In this document: one piece after another, positions 8,109-16,589 of the stretch
Numbering within the stretch: the stretch's first letter is position 1
Layout of the letters: each line of letters begins with the position of its first letter
NCBI RefSeq assembly: GCF_008580665.1
Contig: NZ_BKDJ01000008.1
Span: forward strand, 120,105-184,104
Direction: 5' to 3'
Length of the DNA stretch: 64,000 bases
DNA from: Zafaria cholistanensis
Lineage (GTDB): Bacteria; Actinomycetota; Actinomycetes; Actinomycetales; Micrococcaceae
The notes under the pieces: generated by a model
Database searches by the model: none
What the model was told of the DNA's origin: nothing
The model's input: only the letters and a program-made list of their open reading frames with translations
Program-made: the position numbers and the translations under genes

Positions 8109-9140
8109 ATGCCCGCGACCGCCTCTTCCCGCCGAGCTTCCCCGTCCCCCGCCCCCGAAGCCGTCCCGGCCCCCGCCCCCGCCCCCGAAACCTCCCCTGC
8201 CGTCCCTTCCGTCCTGCCGCAGGACGAGTGGCTCCGGCGCGCCGAGGCCCACCGGGTGCGCGTGGAGCGCTTCGCCGCGCCGTTCATCCAGCGGCGCATG
8301 GCCGGTAAGAAGCACCCCATCGAGGACTTCCTCTTCACGTACTACACGCACAAGCCCGGTCAGCTGCAGCGCTGGCACCCGGGGGCCGGCGTCGTGCTGG
8401 AAGGTCCCGCCGCGGCCGGGCGGCTCGCCTGGAAGTTCTACGTCCCGGCGGGGCCCGGCGGCGGCGCGGTGCTGGACGCGGCGGCATTCGCCGCCGCGCG
8501 GGCGGAGGCGGTCCGGTTTGCCCGAATCATTTTGGCCGGCACGGCCGCGCGCCCGGGGCAGTTCTCCTGCTTCGGGCTGCACGAGTGGGCCATGGCCTAC
8601 CGCAGCGCGGAAAACGGGATCCGCCACGAGTACCTGCCGCTGCGCCTGGGCGCTGCGGGCACGGACCAGGTGGTGGAGGAGCATAGGATCCGCTGCACCC
8701 ACTTTGACGCGTTCCGCTTCTACGCCCCGCAGGCCGCGCCGCTGAATGAGCTGCAGCCCACCCGCGAGACGCAGCGGGAGCTGGAGCAGCCCGGCTGCCT
8801 GCACGCGAACATGGACCTGTACAAATGGGCCTACAAGCTCACCCCGGCGGTGCCCAGCGGGCTGTTGATGGACTGCTTCGAGCTGGCTTGGGAGATCCGC
8901 ACCATGGACATGCGCGCTTCCCCGTACGACCTGGCCGATTGGGGACACACGCCCATCCGCATCGAGACCGCCGAGGGCAAGGCGGAGTATGTGCGGGCGC
9001 AGAAGCACTTCGCTGCGCGGGCGGACGTGCTGCGGGGCCGGCTGCTGGGGGTCGCCGAGGCCCTGGCGGGCCCTGCTAGCGCACGGCCCCGTACCGGTGC
9101 TCCGGACGCCCGCGCAGCCCGTAGCGCAGGCCCAGCCTGA
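8109..9140 (+). CDS. conserved actinobacterial protein, often labelled 3-methyladenine DNA glycosylase
   Basis: The 343-residue protein resembles a family found mainly in actinobacteria that carries a legacy DNA-glycosylase name. Conserved-looking blocks are KKHPIEDFLFTYY, LQRWHPGAGVVL, CFGLHEWAMAY and LHANMDLYKWAYKL, with several His/Asp/Glu that might form a metal site. I see no helix-hairpin-helix of the classical glycosylase superfamily, so the enzymatic label is weak. The first 40 residues are Pro/Ala-rich. ATG 8109 is preferred over GTG 8103 because GGAGGGG ends 5 bases before it. The 3' end overlaps the convergent response-regulator gene by 65 bases. Confidence 0.7.
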   Translation: MPATASSRRASPSPAPEAVPAPAPAPETSPAVPSVLPQDEWLRRAEAHRVRVERFAAPFIQRRMAGKKHPIEDFLFTYYTHKPGQLQRWHPGAGVVLEGPAAAGRLAWKFYVPAGPGGGAVLDAAAFAAARAEAVRFARIILAGTAARPGQFSCFGLHEWAMAYRSAENGIRHEYLPLRLGAAGTDQVVEEHRIRCTHFDAFRFYAPQAAPLNELQPTRETQRELEQPGCLHANMDLYKWAYKLTPAVPSGLLMDCFELAWEIRTMDMRASPYDLADWGHTPIRIETAEGKAEYVRAQKHFAARADVLRGRLLGVAEALAGPASARPRTGAPDARAARSAGPA

Positions 9141-9738
9141 TCTGGCCCGCCTGCGCCAGCTGGGACAGGTACCGCTGCGCCGTGGCCCGGGAGATGCCCA
9201 CCGCCTCGGCGACCTCCACGACGCTGAGCTCGTCCCCCGCCGCGGAGACCGCCGCCAGGACCGCCTGCTCGGTCGCGGCTCCCGAGGAGGGGGCGGCCTC
9301 TTCGCCGGCCAGCAGCACCCGGCGGGCGCGGTCGATGGCGGTCTGGTCCAGCACGTCGGCTGCGAGCAGGCGCCGGTAGCGGGCGTAGGCGCGCAACCGG
9401 TCGGCCAACATCCGCTCCTCGAACGGCTTGACCAGGTAGGCGAGCGCCCCGCGGCGCAGGGCCGTGCGCACGGCTGGTCCCTCCACCGCCGCGGAGAGCA
9501 CGAAGGCGTCCACGTCGAGCTCGCGCATCAGGTCCAGTCCCGAGCCATGGGGAAGGTACACGTCCAGCAGCAGCAGGTCGGGCCGGGTCTCGGCCACCAC
9601 GCGCGGAACCGTGCGGACATCGTGCACCGGCGGCAGCGCCACGAAGCCCGGCACGGCGTCCACGTAGGCGGCATGGAGCCCGGCGACGCGGAAGTCATCG
9701 TCGACCACCAGGACCTTCAGATCGTTGCCCTCGCTCAC
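9076..9738 (-). CDS. response regulator of the citrate/C4-dicarboxylate type (CitB/DcuR family)
   Basis: The protein has 220 residues. Residues 8-125 form a receiver domain: the acidic pocket VVDDD, phospho-acceptor Asp in LLLLDVYLP, and Lys in YLVKPFEE. The C-terminal part has a helix-turn-helix (VVEVAEAVGISRATAQRYLS), the layout of CitB/DcuR/DctR regulators. Its start overlaps the stop of the sensor kinase by 4 bases (ATGA), so the two are co-translated. The likely target is the citrate transporter divergent to the kinase. Its 3' end overlaps the convergent gene ending at 9140. Confidence 0.9.
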   Translation of the reverse strand: MSEGNDLKVLVVDDDFRVAGLHAAYVDAVPGFVALPPVHDVRTVPRVVAETRPDLLLLDVYLPHGSGLDLMRELDVDAFVLSAAVEGPAVRTALRRGALAYLVKPFEERMLADRLRAYARYRRLLAADVLDQTAIDRARRVLLAGEEAAPSSGAATEQAVLAAVSAAGDELSVVEVAEAVGISRATAQRYLSQLAQAGQIRLGLRYGLRGRPEHRYGAVR

Positions 9739-11498
9739 CGCGCCGCCCCCGTTCCGTTCCCGTTTCCGTTTTCAGTGTTTGCCTTCCCTGCCACGCGCAG
9801 CATGCCGGGCAGCCTGGCGCAGAACACCGCCCCGGCGGGTTCCCCGTCACTTTCCCGGCCGGTTCCGGGGATCCCCGGCCCGCCGGGGTCGGCCAGCCAC
9901 ACGTCGCCGCCCCGTTCCCGGGCCAGCCGCCGCGCGAGCGCGAGCCCCAGGCCGTGGCCGTGCTCGGCGGAGGGGCCGCCGGCGCGCGTGGTGGTGCCCG
10001 GCGCGAAGACGTCCAGGCCGGGCCTGACTCCGGCTCCGGAGTCGGCGACCGCCAGGTGGAGCGTATCGCCATCGCCGAGCAGGTCCACCTCCACCCAGCA
10101 GCCGGTCCCGGTGTCCCCCGCCTCGAGCGCGGCGCGGACGGCGTTGTCCACCAGGTTGCCCAGGATCGCGGTGGCGTCCTGGGGGTCGACCACCGCGTCC
10201 CACAGCGCCGTCCGTTCCCCCACCCGCAGGTCCACCCCCTGCTCGCGGGCCTGCACGCCCTTGGCGCCGAGGAAGGCCCGCAGGAAGGTGTCCCGCACGG
10301 CCCCGATGTTGGCCACCGGCTCCCGCACCGGTCCGGAGTCGAGCACCTCCCGGACATAGCCCCGGGCCTGCTCGAGCTCGCCGTTGGCCAGCAGCCCGGA
10401 GATGGCATGCAGCCGGTTCGCGAATTCGTGCCGCTGGGCGCGCAGGGCCGCGGCCATGGTCTCCACGGCGTCCAGCCGGCTGCCCAGCGTCTCCACGGCC
10501 GTGGTGTCCCGCAGCAGCACCACCCCGCCCAGGTCCGTGCCCTCGCGCCGGACGGGAACGACGTCGGCCACCACTGAGGACTCGCCCAGCGCCAGGCGCA
10601 TCCGCGGCGAGGCTTCGCCGGTGGCCAGCGTGCGGGCAATGGCATCCACCAGGTCCGGGGGCAGGCCGGCGCCGTCGAAGCGGCGCCCGACGACGTCGTC
10701 CTCCGTCCGCCGCTGGGCCAGGCCCAGCAGGAGCCGGGCGGCCTTGTTCCGGACCGTGATCAGCCCGTCCGGGCCGACGCCGATGACGCCGTCCTCGACC
10801 CCGTAGAGCACGGCGGCCTGGTCGCGGGCCAGCGCGGCCATCTCCTCCGGCTCCAGCCCCAGGGTGAGCCGGCGCAGCCTGCGCTTGAGGTAGAGGGCGA
10901 CCAGCACCCCCAGCGCCAGGGACACGGTGCCGGCCACCAGGACCGAGGAGAGCGCCTGGCGCACGTCGCCGGCGACGGCGGAGACGGGCACGCCCGCACT
11001 GACCTCCCCCACCACGCGCGTGGAGCCGGGGGCGTAGACGGGGACCTTGGCGCGGACGGATTCGCCCAGCGTGCCGCGTTCGCGGGCCACGGCCTCCACG
11101 CCCTGGAGCCCCACGGGATCGGTGCTGACGCGCTGCCCGATGAGCTCGGGGTTGGGGTGGGCCAGCCGCAGGCCGCGGTCCTCCGTGACGATGACGAACA
11201 GGGCCCCGGTGCGCTGGCGGACCGCCTCCAGCCCGGCCTGCAGGGGACCTGCCCGCAGGGCCTGGACATCGAGCGCCTCGAAGGCCGACTGTTCAGCGAC
11301 CAGGGCCCGCACCTCGGGATCGGCGGCCACCGTGCGGGCGATGCCCAGGGCGTTCTGCGCGGCCTGGTCGTGGACCCGCTCGGCGGTGAGCCAAAGGACG
11401 GCTCCCAGGCACAGCGCCAGGGTGCCGATGACGGCCGTCAGCACCAGACCGGTGATCCGGCCCGAAAACGTTCCGCGCCGAACCCGTTGCCCCTGCAT
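9735..11498 (-). CDS. sensor histidine kinase of the CitA/DcuS type
   Basis: A 587-residue membrane kinase. A transmembrane helix at about residues 14-36 and a second at about 175-197 bracket an extracytoplasmic sensor domain with the LAHPNPELIG segment typical of CitA/DcuS-like domains that bind citrate or C4-dicarboxylates. A cytoplasmic PAS domain (about 215-300) follows, then the phospho-acceptor region RAQRHEFANRLHAISGLL (His near residue 354) and a HATPase domain with LGNLVDNAVRAAL. It pairs with the downstream response regulator (4-base overlap) and is divergent from the citrate transporter, the usual arrangement for ligand-induced uptake. Confidence 0.9.
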   Translation of the reverse strand: MQGQRVRRGTFSGRITGLVLTAVIGTLALCLGAVLWLTAERVHDQAAQNALGIARTVAADPEVRALVAEQSAFEALDVQALRAGPLQAGLEAVRQRTGALFVIVTEDRGLRLAHPNPELIGQRVSTDPVGLQGVEAVARERGTLGESVRAKVPVYAPGSTRVVGEVSAGVPVSAVAGDVRQALSSVLVAGTVSLALGVLVALYLKRRLRRLTLGLEPEEMAALARDQAAVLYGVEDGVIGVGPDGLITVRNKAARLLLGLAQRRTEDDVVGRRFDGAGLPPDLVDAIARTLATGEASPRMRLALGESSVVADVVPVRREGTDLGGVVLLRDTTAVETLGSRLDAVETMAAALRAQRHEFANRLHAISGLLANGELEQARGYVREVLDSGPVREPVANIGAVRDTFLRAFLGAKGVQAREQGVDLRVGERTALWDAVVDPQDATAILGNLVDNAVRAALEAGDTGTGCWVEVDLLGDGDTLHLAVADSGAGVRPGLDVFAPGTTTRAGGPSAEHGHGLGLALARRLARERGGDVWLADPGGPGIPGTGRESDGEPAGAVFCARLPGMLRVAGKANTENGNGNGTGAAR

Positions 11499-11699
11499 CC
11501 CCCCAGCCTAGACGCCTTCGGAACATCCTGCGAGCACAATGCGCATAAAGCGGGCAACGGGTACTTTGCGGCGAAGCGATCACAACCGTCCCGTGTGTCG
11601 CCGGTCACCGTACCGTCTAACGGAAAGCGGTGCAGATCACCCCGCTCCCCCACACGCACCGGGACGCTCCCCGCCCCGCCTCACCGTTGAGGAGAAACC

Positions 11700-13178
11700 A
11701 TGCTGGTCCTACTGGGATTCGCGATGATCGCCACCTTCATGGCGCTCATCATGACCAAACGGCTCACGCCCCTGCTTGCCCTGATCATCGTCCCCACCGT
11801 CTTCGGCCTCTTCGCCGGGGCCGGGCTGGGGATCGGCGACATGGTGATGGAGTCCGTGAAGGCCATGTCTTCCACGGCCGCCCTGCTCATGTTCGCGATT
11901 ATCTACTTCGGCCTGATGATCGACGTGGGCCTGTTCGACAAGCTGGTCGCCGGCATCCTGAAGCTGGTGGGCAACGACCCGGCGAAGGTCGTCGTCGGCA
12001 CCGCGATCCTCACGGCCCTGATCTCCCTGGACGGGGACGGGTCCACCACCTTCATCGTCGTCACCGCCGCGCTGCTGCCGATCTACCAGCGGCTGGGCCT
12101 GAGCCCCGTTGTCCTCACCTGCGTCGCGGGCCTGACCAACGGCACCCTGAACATCGTCCCGTGGGGCGGCCCGACGGCGCGCGCCGCCTCGGCCCTGGGC
12201 GTGGACGCCTCCGACGTGTTCCTGCCGATGCTTCCCTCCCTGGCCGTGGGGATCGCCCTGTGCCTGGCCTTCGCCTGGTCGATGGGCGTGAGCGAACGCC
12301 GCCGCCTGCGCCGCGATGACCCCTTCCGCTGGGCTCCCGGCGGAGATGTGGCCCTGGCCGCCGGCCTCGCCGGCGGGGACTCCTCCGGCGGACGCGGGAA
12401 GGGCTCCGGCCCCCGCGGCGGAGCGCCGGCCACCCCGGCCCCTGCGGGCAGCATCGGGGAACGGGCCCGCCAGGTCGCGGTGCTCGAGGAACTGCGCAGC
12501 GACGTGGAGGAGGCCCCGTCCCTGGCCGACAGCGCGCTGGACCCCAACCGCCCGACGCTGCGCCCCAAGCTGTTCTGGTTCAACCTGGCGCTCACCGTGG
12601 CCATCATGGCCACCCTGGTCATCGACGTGGTGCCGCTGCCGTACCTGTTCATGGCCGGCTCGGCCATCGCCCTGCTCGTGAACTTCCCGAAGATCAGCGA
12701 CCAGGCGAAGATGGTCACCGCCCACTCCTCGGAGATCATTGCCGTCGTGTCGATGGTCATGGCCGCCGCGGTCCTGACCGGCGTCCTGTCCGGCACCGGA
12801 ATGGTGGAGGCCATGTCCGCCTGGCTGGTCTCCGTGATCCCCGCCTCGATGGGCCCGTTCCTGGCCGTCATCACCGGGCTGATCAGCATCCCGGCCACGT
12901 TCTTCATGAGCAACGACGCCTTCTACTTCGGCATCCTGCCCGTGCTGACCGAAACCGGCGCGCACTACGGCATCCCGGCCGTGGACATGGCCCGCGCCTC
13001 GATCACCGGCCAGCCGGTGCACATGCAGTCTCCGCTGGTGCCGGCCATCCTCCTGCTGGTCTCCCTGTCCCGCGTGGACCTGGGTGAGCACCATAAGAAG
13101 GTGCTGTGGCGGGCCGTGGCCGTCTCCGTGGCGATGCTGGTCGTCGGCGTCCTGGTGGGAGCCATCGGCATCGGCTGA
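11700..13178 (+). CDS. citM: citrate transporter, CitMHS family
   Basis: This 492-residue membrane protein matches the CitMHS family (metal-citrate:H+ symporters of the CitM/CitH type). It has about 11-12 hydrophobic segments split by a hydrophilic Gly/Pro-rich loop (about residues 215-285), with conserved stretches such as ISLDGDGSTTFIVVTAALLPIY and FMSNDAFYFGILPVL. The loop is longer and more low-complexity than usual. The start is ATG 11700, with GAGGAGAAA upstream. It is divergent from the citrate-type two-component system, which probably activates it from the 201-base shared intergenic region. A strong terminator follows. Confidence 0.9.
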   Translation: MLVLLGFAMIATFMALIMTKRLTPLLALIIVPTVFGLFAGAGLGIGDMVMESVKAMSSTAALLMFAIIYFGLMIDVGLFDKLVAGILKLVGNDPAKVVVGTAILTALISLDGDGSTTFIVVTAALLPIYQRLGLSPVVLTCVAGLTNGTLNIVPWGGPTARAASALGVDASDVFLPMLPSLAVGIALCLAFAWSMGVSERRRLRRDDPFRWAPGGDVALAAGLAGGDSSGGRGKGSGPRGGAPATPAPAGSIGERARQVAVLEELRSDVEEAPSLADSALDPNRPTLRPKLFWFNLALTVAIMATLVIDVVPLPYLFMAGSAIALLVNFPKISDQAKMVTAHSSEIIAVVSMVMAAAVLTGVLSGTGMVEAMSAWLVSVIPASMGPFLAVITGLISIPATFFMSNDAFYFGILPVLTETGAHYGIPAVDMARASITGQPVHMQSPLVPAILLLVSLSRVDLGEHHKKVLWRAVAVSVAMLVVGVLVGAIGIG

Positions 13179-13184
13179 CCCCGG

Positions 13185-13245
13185 CCGGCAAAGGACTGGG
13201 GGCGGGACCGTGCACGGCGCGGTCCCGCCCCCAGTCCTTTGCCGG
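13185..13245 (+). terminator. strong hairpin terminator after the citrate transporter
   Basis: Perfect 26-bp arms (13185-13210 and 13220-13245) with a 9-base loop start 6 bases after the stop codon. No long T-tract follows, as is common in high-GC actinobacteria. Confidence 0.8.
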
Positions 13246-13326
13246 TCCCCGCTTCACTCCGTGTCATGTCCCAAAGGCCGGAGAAGGTGCCATGAAAGAA
13301 TTGGGGCGGACAAAGGGGAACGCTCC

Positions 13327-14916
13327 ATGGAATTTCTGATCCTGCTGGTGAGCCTGCTGTTCGGCACGGTTCTCGTGGTCGGGCTGGGCGAGCGGATCAG
13401 GCTGCCCTACCCGGTGCTGATGCTGATCTTCTCCGCACTGCTGGGACTGCTTCCCTTCATTCCGGACGTACACATCGGCCCCGAGCTGATCCTTCCGCTC
13501 TTCCTGCCGCCCCTGCTGTTCGCCGCGGCCCAGCGCAGCTCGTGGTCCGTGTTCCGCCTGCGCTGGCGCTCTCTGGTACTGCTGGCCGTCCTGCTGGTCG
13601 TGGCCACCACCGCCGCCGTGGCCGGCCTGACCTGGCTGCTGGTGCCGGGTATCGGACTCTCCGCCGCGATCGCCCTCGGCGCCATCGCCGCACCCCCGGA
13701 CCCGGTCGCCGTGGAGGCCATCGCGGGCAAGGTCAACATGCGCCGCCGCCTGGTGACCGTCCTGCAGACCGAGGGCCTGTTCAACGACGCCATGGCGATC
13801 GTCATCTTCCAGGCCGCGGTCGCCGCGGCCGTCAGCGGCGGGGAGGTGGGCTGGACACTGATCCCGAAGTTCCTGCTGGGTGCGGCCGGCGCCGTCGTGC
13901 TCGGCCTGGCCATGGCCTGGCTGATCGGCACGCTCAACCGCTTCGTGCCGAACCTGGTGGCCCGTTCGGCCGCCACCCTGGTGGCTCCCTACGCCGTCTA
14001 CCTCCTGGCCGAGGAGGTGCACTTCTCCGGCGTCGTGGCGGTGGTGGTCACCGCCCTGGAACTGGGCCGCCGCGCCCGTCCGCAGGACTCGGAGGAGCGC
14101 CTGACCCGCACCGCGTTCTGGGACGTCGTCGAGCTGCTGACCACCGGAGTCGCCTTCGGGCTGGTGGGCATCGAGATGCGCCATGTGTTCCAGGACGAAG
14201 GACCCAACCTCATCACCTTCGTGCCCGCCGTCGCCGCCATCTGTGCCGCGGTGGTGCTGGTCCGCTTCCTCTGGATGTACGGGATCTACCGCTTCGGCGG
14301 GGCCGAGAAGCGCATCAACACCCCCGGCTCGCCCAAGGAGGTGCTGGTGCTGACGTGGTGCGGCATGCGCGGCCTGGCCACGCTGGCGCTGGCGCTGGCA
14401 CTTCCCCACCAGACCGACGCCGGGGAGCCGTTCCCGGGCCGCAACTTCATCCTTGCCACCGCCTGCGCGGTCCTGCTGGTCACCCTGGTGCTTCCGGGCC
14501 TGACCCTCCCGGCGCTGATGAAGGCGCTCAGGATGCCCCGCGACGACGCCGCCGAGGAGCGCCGCGAGCGCGACCTCGCCCGCCGCGCCGAGCGGGTGGC
14601 GCTGGAGGCCGTGAGGCGTTCGCAGGCCGCGGCCCAGCTGCCGCCGGAACGCCGGGCCACCCTGGCCAAGCGCATGTCCTCCCTGCACACCATCCTGGAG
14701 CACGACTTCGAGGAGGATGGGGAAAACGCGGACAAGATGCACAGCCTCCGCCAGATCCTGGAGGTCATGGACGAGGTCCAGCGCGAGGCCCTCGACGCCG
14801 CCCGCAAGGAGATGCTCCTGGCCCGCAAGCAGCCCGGCGCCGATCCCGAGCTCGTGGACCGGGTGCTGCGCCGCCTGGACCTGCGCACCGTCACCCTTGA
14901 CCGGAGGGGACACTAG
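13327..14916 (+). CDS. Na+/H+ antiporter, CPA1 (NhaP/NHE) family
   Basis: The protein has 529 residues with about 12 membrane segments in residues 1-410 and a charged cytoplasmic tail (about 415-529). Family motifs are visible: PPDPVAVEAI, the ion-binding region LQTEGLFNDAMAIVIF, and a WCGMRGLATLALALALP segment near the end of the membrane domain. It likely exchanges Na+ (or K+) for H+ in pH and salt homeostasis. The start is ATG 13327, with AAAGGGGAA 7 bases upstream; other in-frame starts upstream run through the preceding terminator hairpin. The stop codon lies in the first unit of a 17-bp tandem repeat. Confidence 0.9.
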   Translation: MEFLILLVSLLFGTVLVVGLGERIRLPYPVLMLIFSALLGLLPFIPDVHIGPELILPLFLPPLLFAAAQRSSWSVFRLRWRSLVLLAVLLVVATTAAVAGLTWLLVPGIGLSAAIALGAIAAPPDPVAVEAIAGKVNMRRRLVTVLQTEGLFNDAMAIVIFQAAVAAAVSGGEVGWTLIPKFLLGAAGAVVLGLAMAWLIGTLNRFVPNLVARSAATLVAPYAVYLLAEEVHFSGVVAVVVTALELGRRARPQDSEERLTRTAFWDVVELLTTGVAFGLVGIEMRHVFQDEGPNLITFVPAVAAICAAVVLVRFLWMYGIYRFGGAEKRINTPGSPKEVLVLTWCGMRGLATLALALALPHQTDAGEPFPGRNFILATACAVLLVTLVLPGLTLPALMKALRMPRDDAAEERRERDLARRAERVALEAVRRSQAAAQLPPERRATLAKRMSSLHTILEHDFEEDGENADKMHSLRQILEVMDEVQREALDAARKEMLLARKQPGADPELVDRVLRRLDLRTVTLDRRGH

Positions 14917-14966
14917 CCCGGAGAGGACACCAGCTCGGAGGGGACACCAGCCCCGCGGGCACCAGC
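14901..14966. repeat. 17-bp tandem repeat at the 3' end of the antiporter gene
   Basis: Three diverged 17-base units (consensus ccggaggggacaccagc) and a shorter fourth at 14952-14966 span the stop codon (TAG in unit one). Confidence 0.85.
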
Positions 14967-15003
14967 CCGGAAGACGCCGCCGAACCGGGCCGGGCAGTTC
15001 GCC

Positions 15004-15396
15004 CTAGAGTTCCCCGTCCAGGTAGTACCAGCGGCCGTCCTCGCGCACGAAGCGCGAAGTTTCGCGCTGGACCCCGCTCTCGCCGTCGTGCCGGTAGTGC
15101 GCCGCGAACTCGACCATCCCGCGCTCGTCGAACGGGCCGCCGCCCTGGGTGCGCAGGATGTCCAGCCGCCGCCATACGGTGTCCGTGTCCAGGACCAGCT
15201 CCACCGGCCGGGTGGAGGGGTGCCAGGTGGCCAGCAGGTAATCGACGGCCCCGGCGGCGAACGCGCTGTAGCGCGAGCGCATCAGGACCTGCGCGGTGCC
15301 CGGCCACGCCCCGGAGGCGTAGCCGGAGTGAAACCGGCCACAGCAGGCGCCATAGGTTTCGCCGGACAGGCAGGGGCAGCGGTCCTCGGAGTCCAT
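15004..15396 (-). CDS. YchJ family (UPF0225) protein with SEC-C-like zinc motif
   Basis: A 130-residue protein beginning DRCPCLSGETYGACCGRFH, an N-terminal cysteine cluster (C-x-C...CC-x-R-x-H) like the SEC-C metal-binding motif. It is followed by the NTF2-like YchJ domain (MRSRYSAFAAGAVDYLLATWHPS, then EFAAHYR and ETSRFVREDGRWYYLDG). The biochemical role of the family is unknown. It is transcribed towards the antiporter gene and lies divergent to the purine operon. Confidence 0.88.
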   Translation of the reverse strand: MDSEDRCPCLSGETYGACCGRFHSGYASGAWPGTAQVLMRSRYSAFAAGAVDYLLATWHPSTRPVELVLDTDTVWRRLDILRTQGGGPFDERGMVEFAAHYRHDGESGVQRETSRFVREDGRWYYLDGEL

Positions 15397-15481
15397 GTGA
15401 CCAGCCTACGCGGCGGAACGGGGCCCGCGGGGGCCCGGCCCCGCCGGACCCCCGCCGGACAGGCACCCATGCATAACCCGG

Positions 15482-15487
15482 TAGAAT
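15482..15487 (+). promoter_or_regulatory. possible -10 box of the purSQL operon
   Basis: TAGAAT lies 95 bases before the purS start in the only AT-richer part of the region. No clear -35 box is seen, so the call is weak. Confidence 0.35.
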
Positions 15488-15582
15488 GGTGGGGCAAGCT
15501 CGCGGAGCGTCATCGACTGCCATGGCGTGAGACGGCACCTCCGCAGGCGTCAAACCCAACCCTCGCGCACAGGAGAACCCGG

Positions 15583-15834
15583 ATGCCCCGGATCGTTGTT
15601 GATGTCATGCCCAAGCCCGAAATTCTTGACCCGCAGGGCAAGGCCATCGTGGGCGCACTCCCCCGCCTCGGCTTCGACGCCTTCGCCGGCGTCCGCCAGG
15701 GCAAGCGCTTCGAACTGACCGTCGAAGGCGAAATCACCGAGGCCGTCCTGGAGCAGGCCCGCAACGCCGCCGAGACGCTGCTGTCCAACCCGGTGATCGA
15801 GGACGTCGTCAACGTCGAGGTCGTCGCGGACTAA
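15583..15834 (+). CDS. purS: phosphoribosylformylglycinamidine synthase subunit PurS
   Basis: The 83-residue protein ([20 protein letters not shown]) is the small subunit that bridges PurQ and PurL in the Gram-positive-type FGAM synthase. AGGAG (15572-15576) lies 6 bases before ATG 15583. The stop overlaps the purQ start (TAATG), so the three genes are translationally coupled. Confidence 0.95.
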   Translation: MPRIVVDVMPKPEILDPQGKAIVGALPRLGFDAFAGVRQGKRFELTVEGEITEAVLEQARNAAETLLSNPVIEDVVNVEVVAD

Positions 15835-16589
15835 TGAGCAGCGAATTCCCCCTGATCGGCGACTTCTCGCCCGCCCCGGGCGCCGCGCTCTCGGGCGCGC
15901 GCATCGGCGTCGTGACCTTTCCGGGCACGCTCGACGACCGCGACGCCGCGCGCGCGGTCCGCCTCGCCGGCGCCGAGCCGGTGGCCCTGTGGCACGCCGA
16001 CGAGTCCCTGCAGGACGTCGACGCCGTCATCCTCCCGGGCGGTTTCTCCTACGGCGACTACCTGCGCGCCGGCGCGATCGCCCGGTTCGCCCCGATGATG
16101 TCCAAGATCATTGACGCCGCGAACTCCGACGCCAAGCTCCCGGTCCTGGGCATCTGCAACGGCTTCCAGATCCTCACCGAGTCGCACCTGCTGCCGGGCT
16201 CCATGATCAAGAACGACCACCTGAAGTTCATCTGCCGCGACCAGGTGCTGCGCGTGGAGAACAACGCCACCGCGTGGACCAGCCAGTACGCGACCGGCCA
16301 GGAGATCTCGATCGTCCTGAAGAACCAGGACGGCCAGTACATCGCCGACGAGAAGACCCTCGACGCGCTCGAGGCCGAGGGCCGCGTGGCGTTCCGCTAC
16401 GTGGGCTGGAACCCGAACGGGTCCCGCCGCGACATCGCCGGCATCTCCAACGAGGCCGGCAACGTCGTGGGCCTCATGCCGCACCCCGAGCACGCGGTGG
16501 AGGCCGGCTACGGCCCCGACCACACCGGAACCGACGGACTGGGAATCTTCACCTCCGTCCTCACCACCCTTGTTGGAGGCACCAAGTGA
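15834..16589 (+). CDS. purQ: phosphoribosylformylglycinamidine synthase subunit PurQ (glutaminase)
   Basis: A 251-residue class I glutamine amidotransferase that frees ammonia for FGAM synthesis, the fourth step of purine biosynthesis. The nucleophile Cys is in [11 protein letters not shown] (about residue 108) and the His of the triad is in [11 protein letters not shown] (about 216). The N-terminus has [18 protein letters not shown] and [15 protein letters not shown] 15834 overlaps the purS stop, and the purQ stop overlaps the GTG of purL. Confidence 0.96.
   Translation: MSSEFPLIGDFSPAPGAALSGARIGVVTFPGTLDDRDAARAVRLAGAEPVALWHADESLQDVDAVILPGGFSYGDYLRAGAIARFAPMMSKIIDAANSDAKLPVLGICNGFQILTESHLLPGSMIKNDHLKFICRDQVLRVENNATAWTSQYATGQEISIVLKNQDGQYIADEKTLDALEAEGRVAFRYVGWNPNGSRRDIAGISNEAGNVVGLMPHPEHAVEAGYGPDHTGTDGLGIFTSVLTTLVGGTK

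Noticed and set aside
8109..9140. Confident DNA glycosylase function
   Set aside because: The name is inherited in the family; no helix-hairpin-helix or catalytic Asp motif of 3-methyladenine glycosylases is visible.
14901..14966. CRISPR or attachment site at the short tandem repeats
   Set aside because: Units are contiguous, 17 bp, without spacers, tRNA or integrase nearby; the same holds for the repeats at 23360, 24898, 54363 and 57663.
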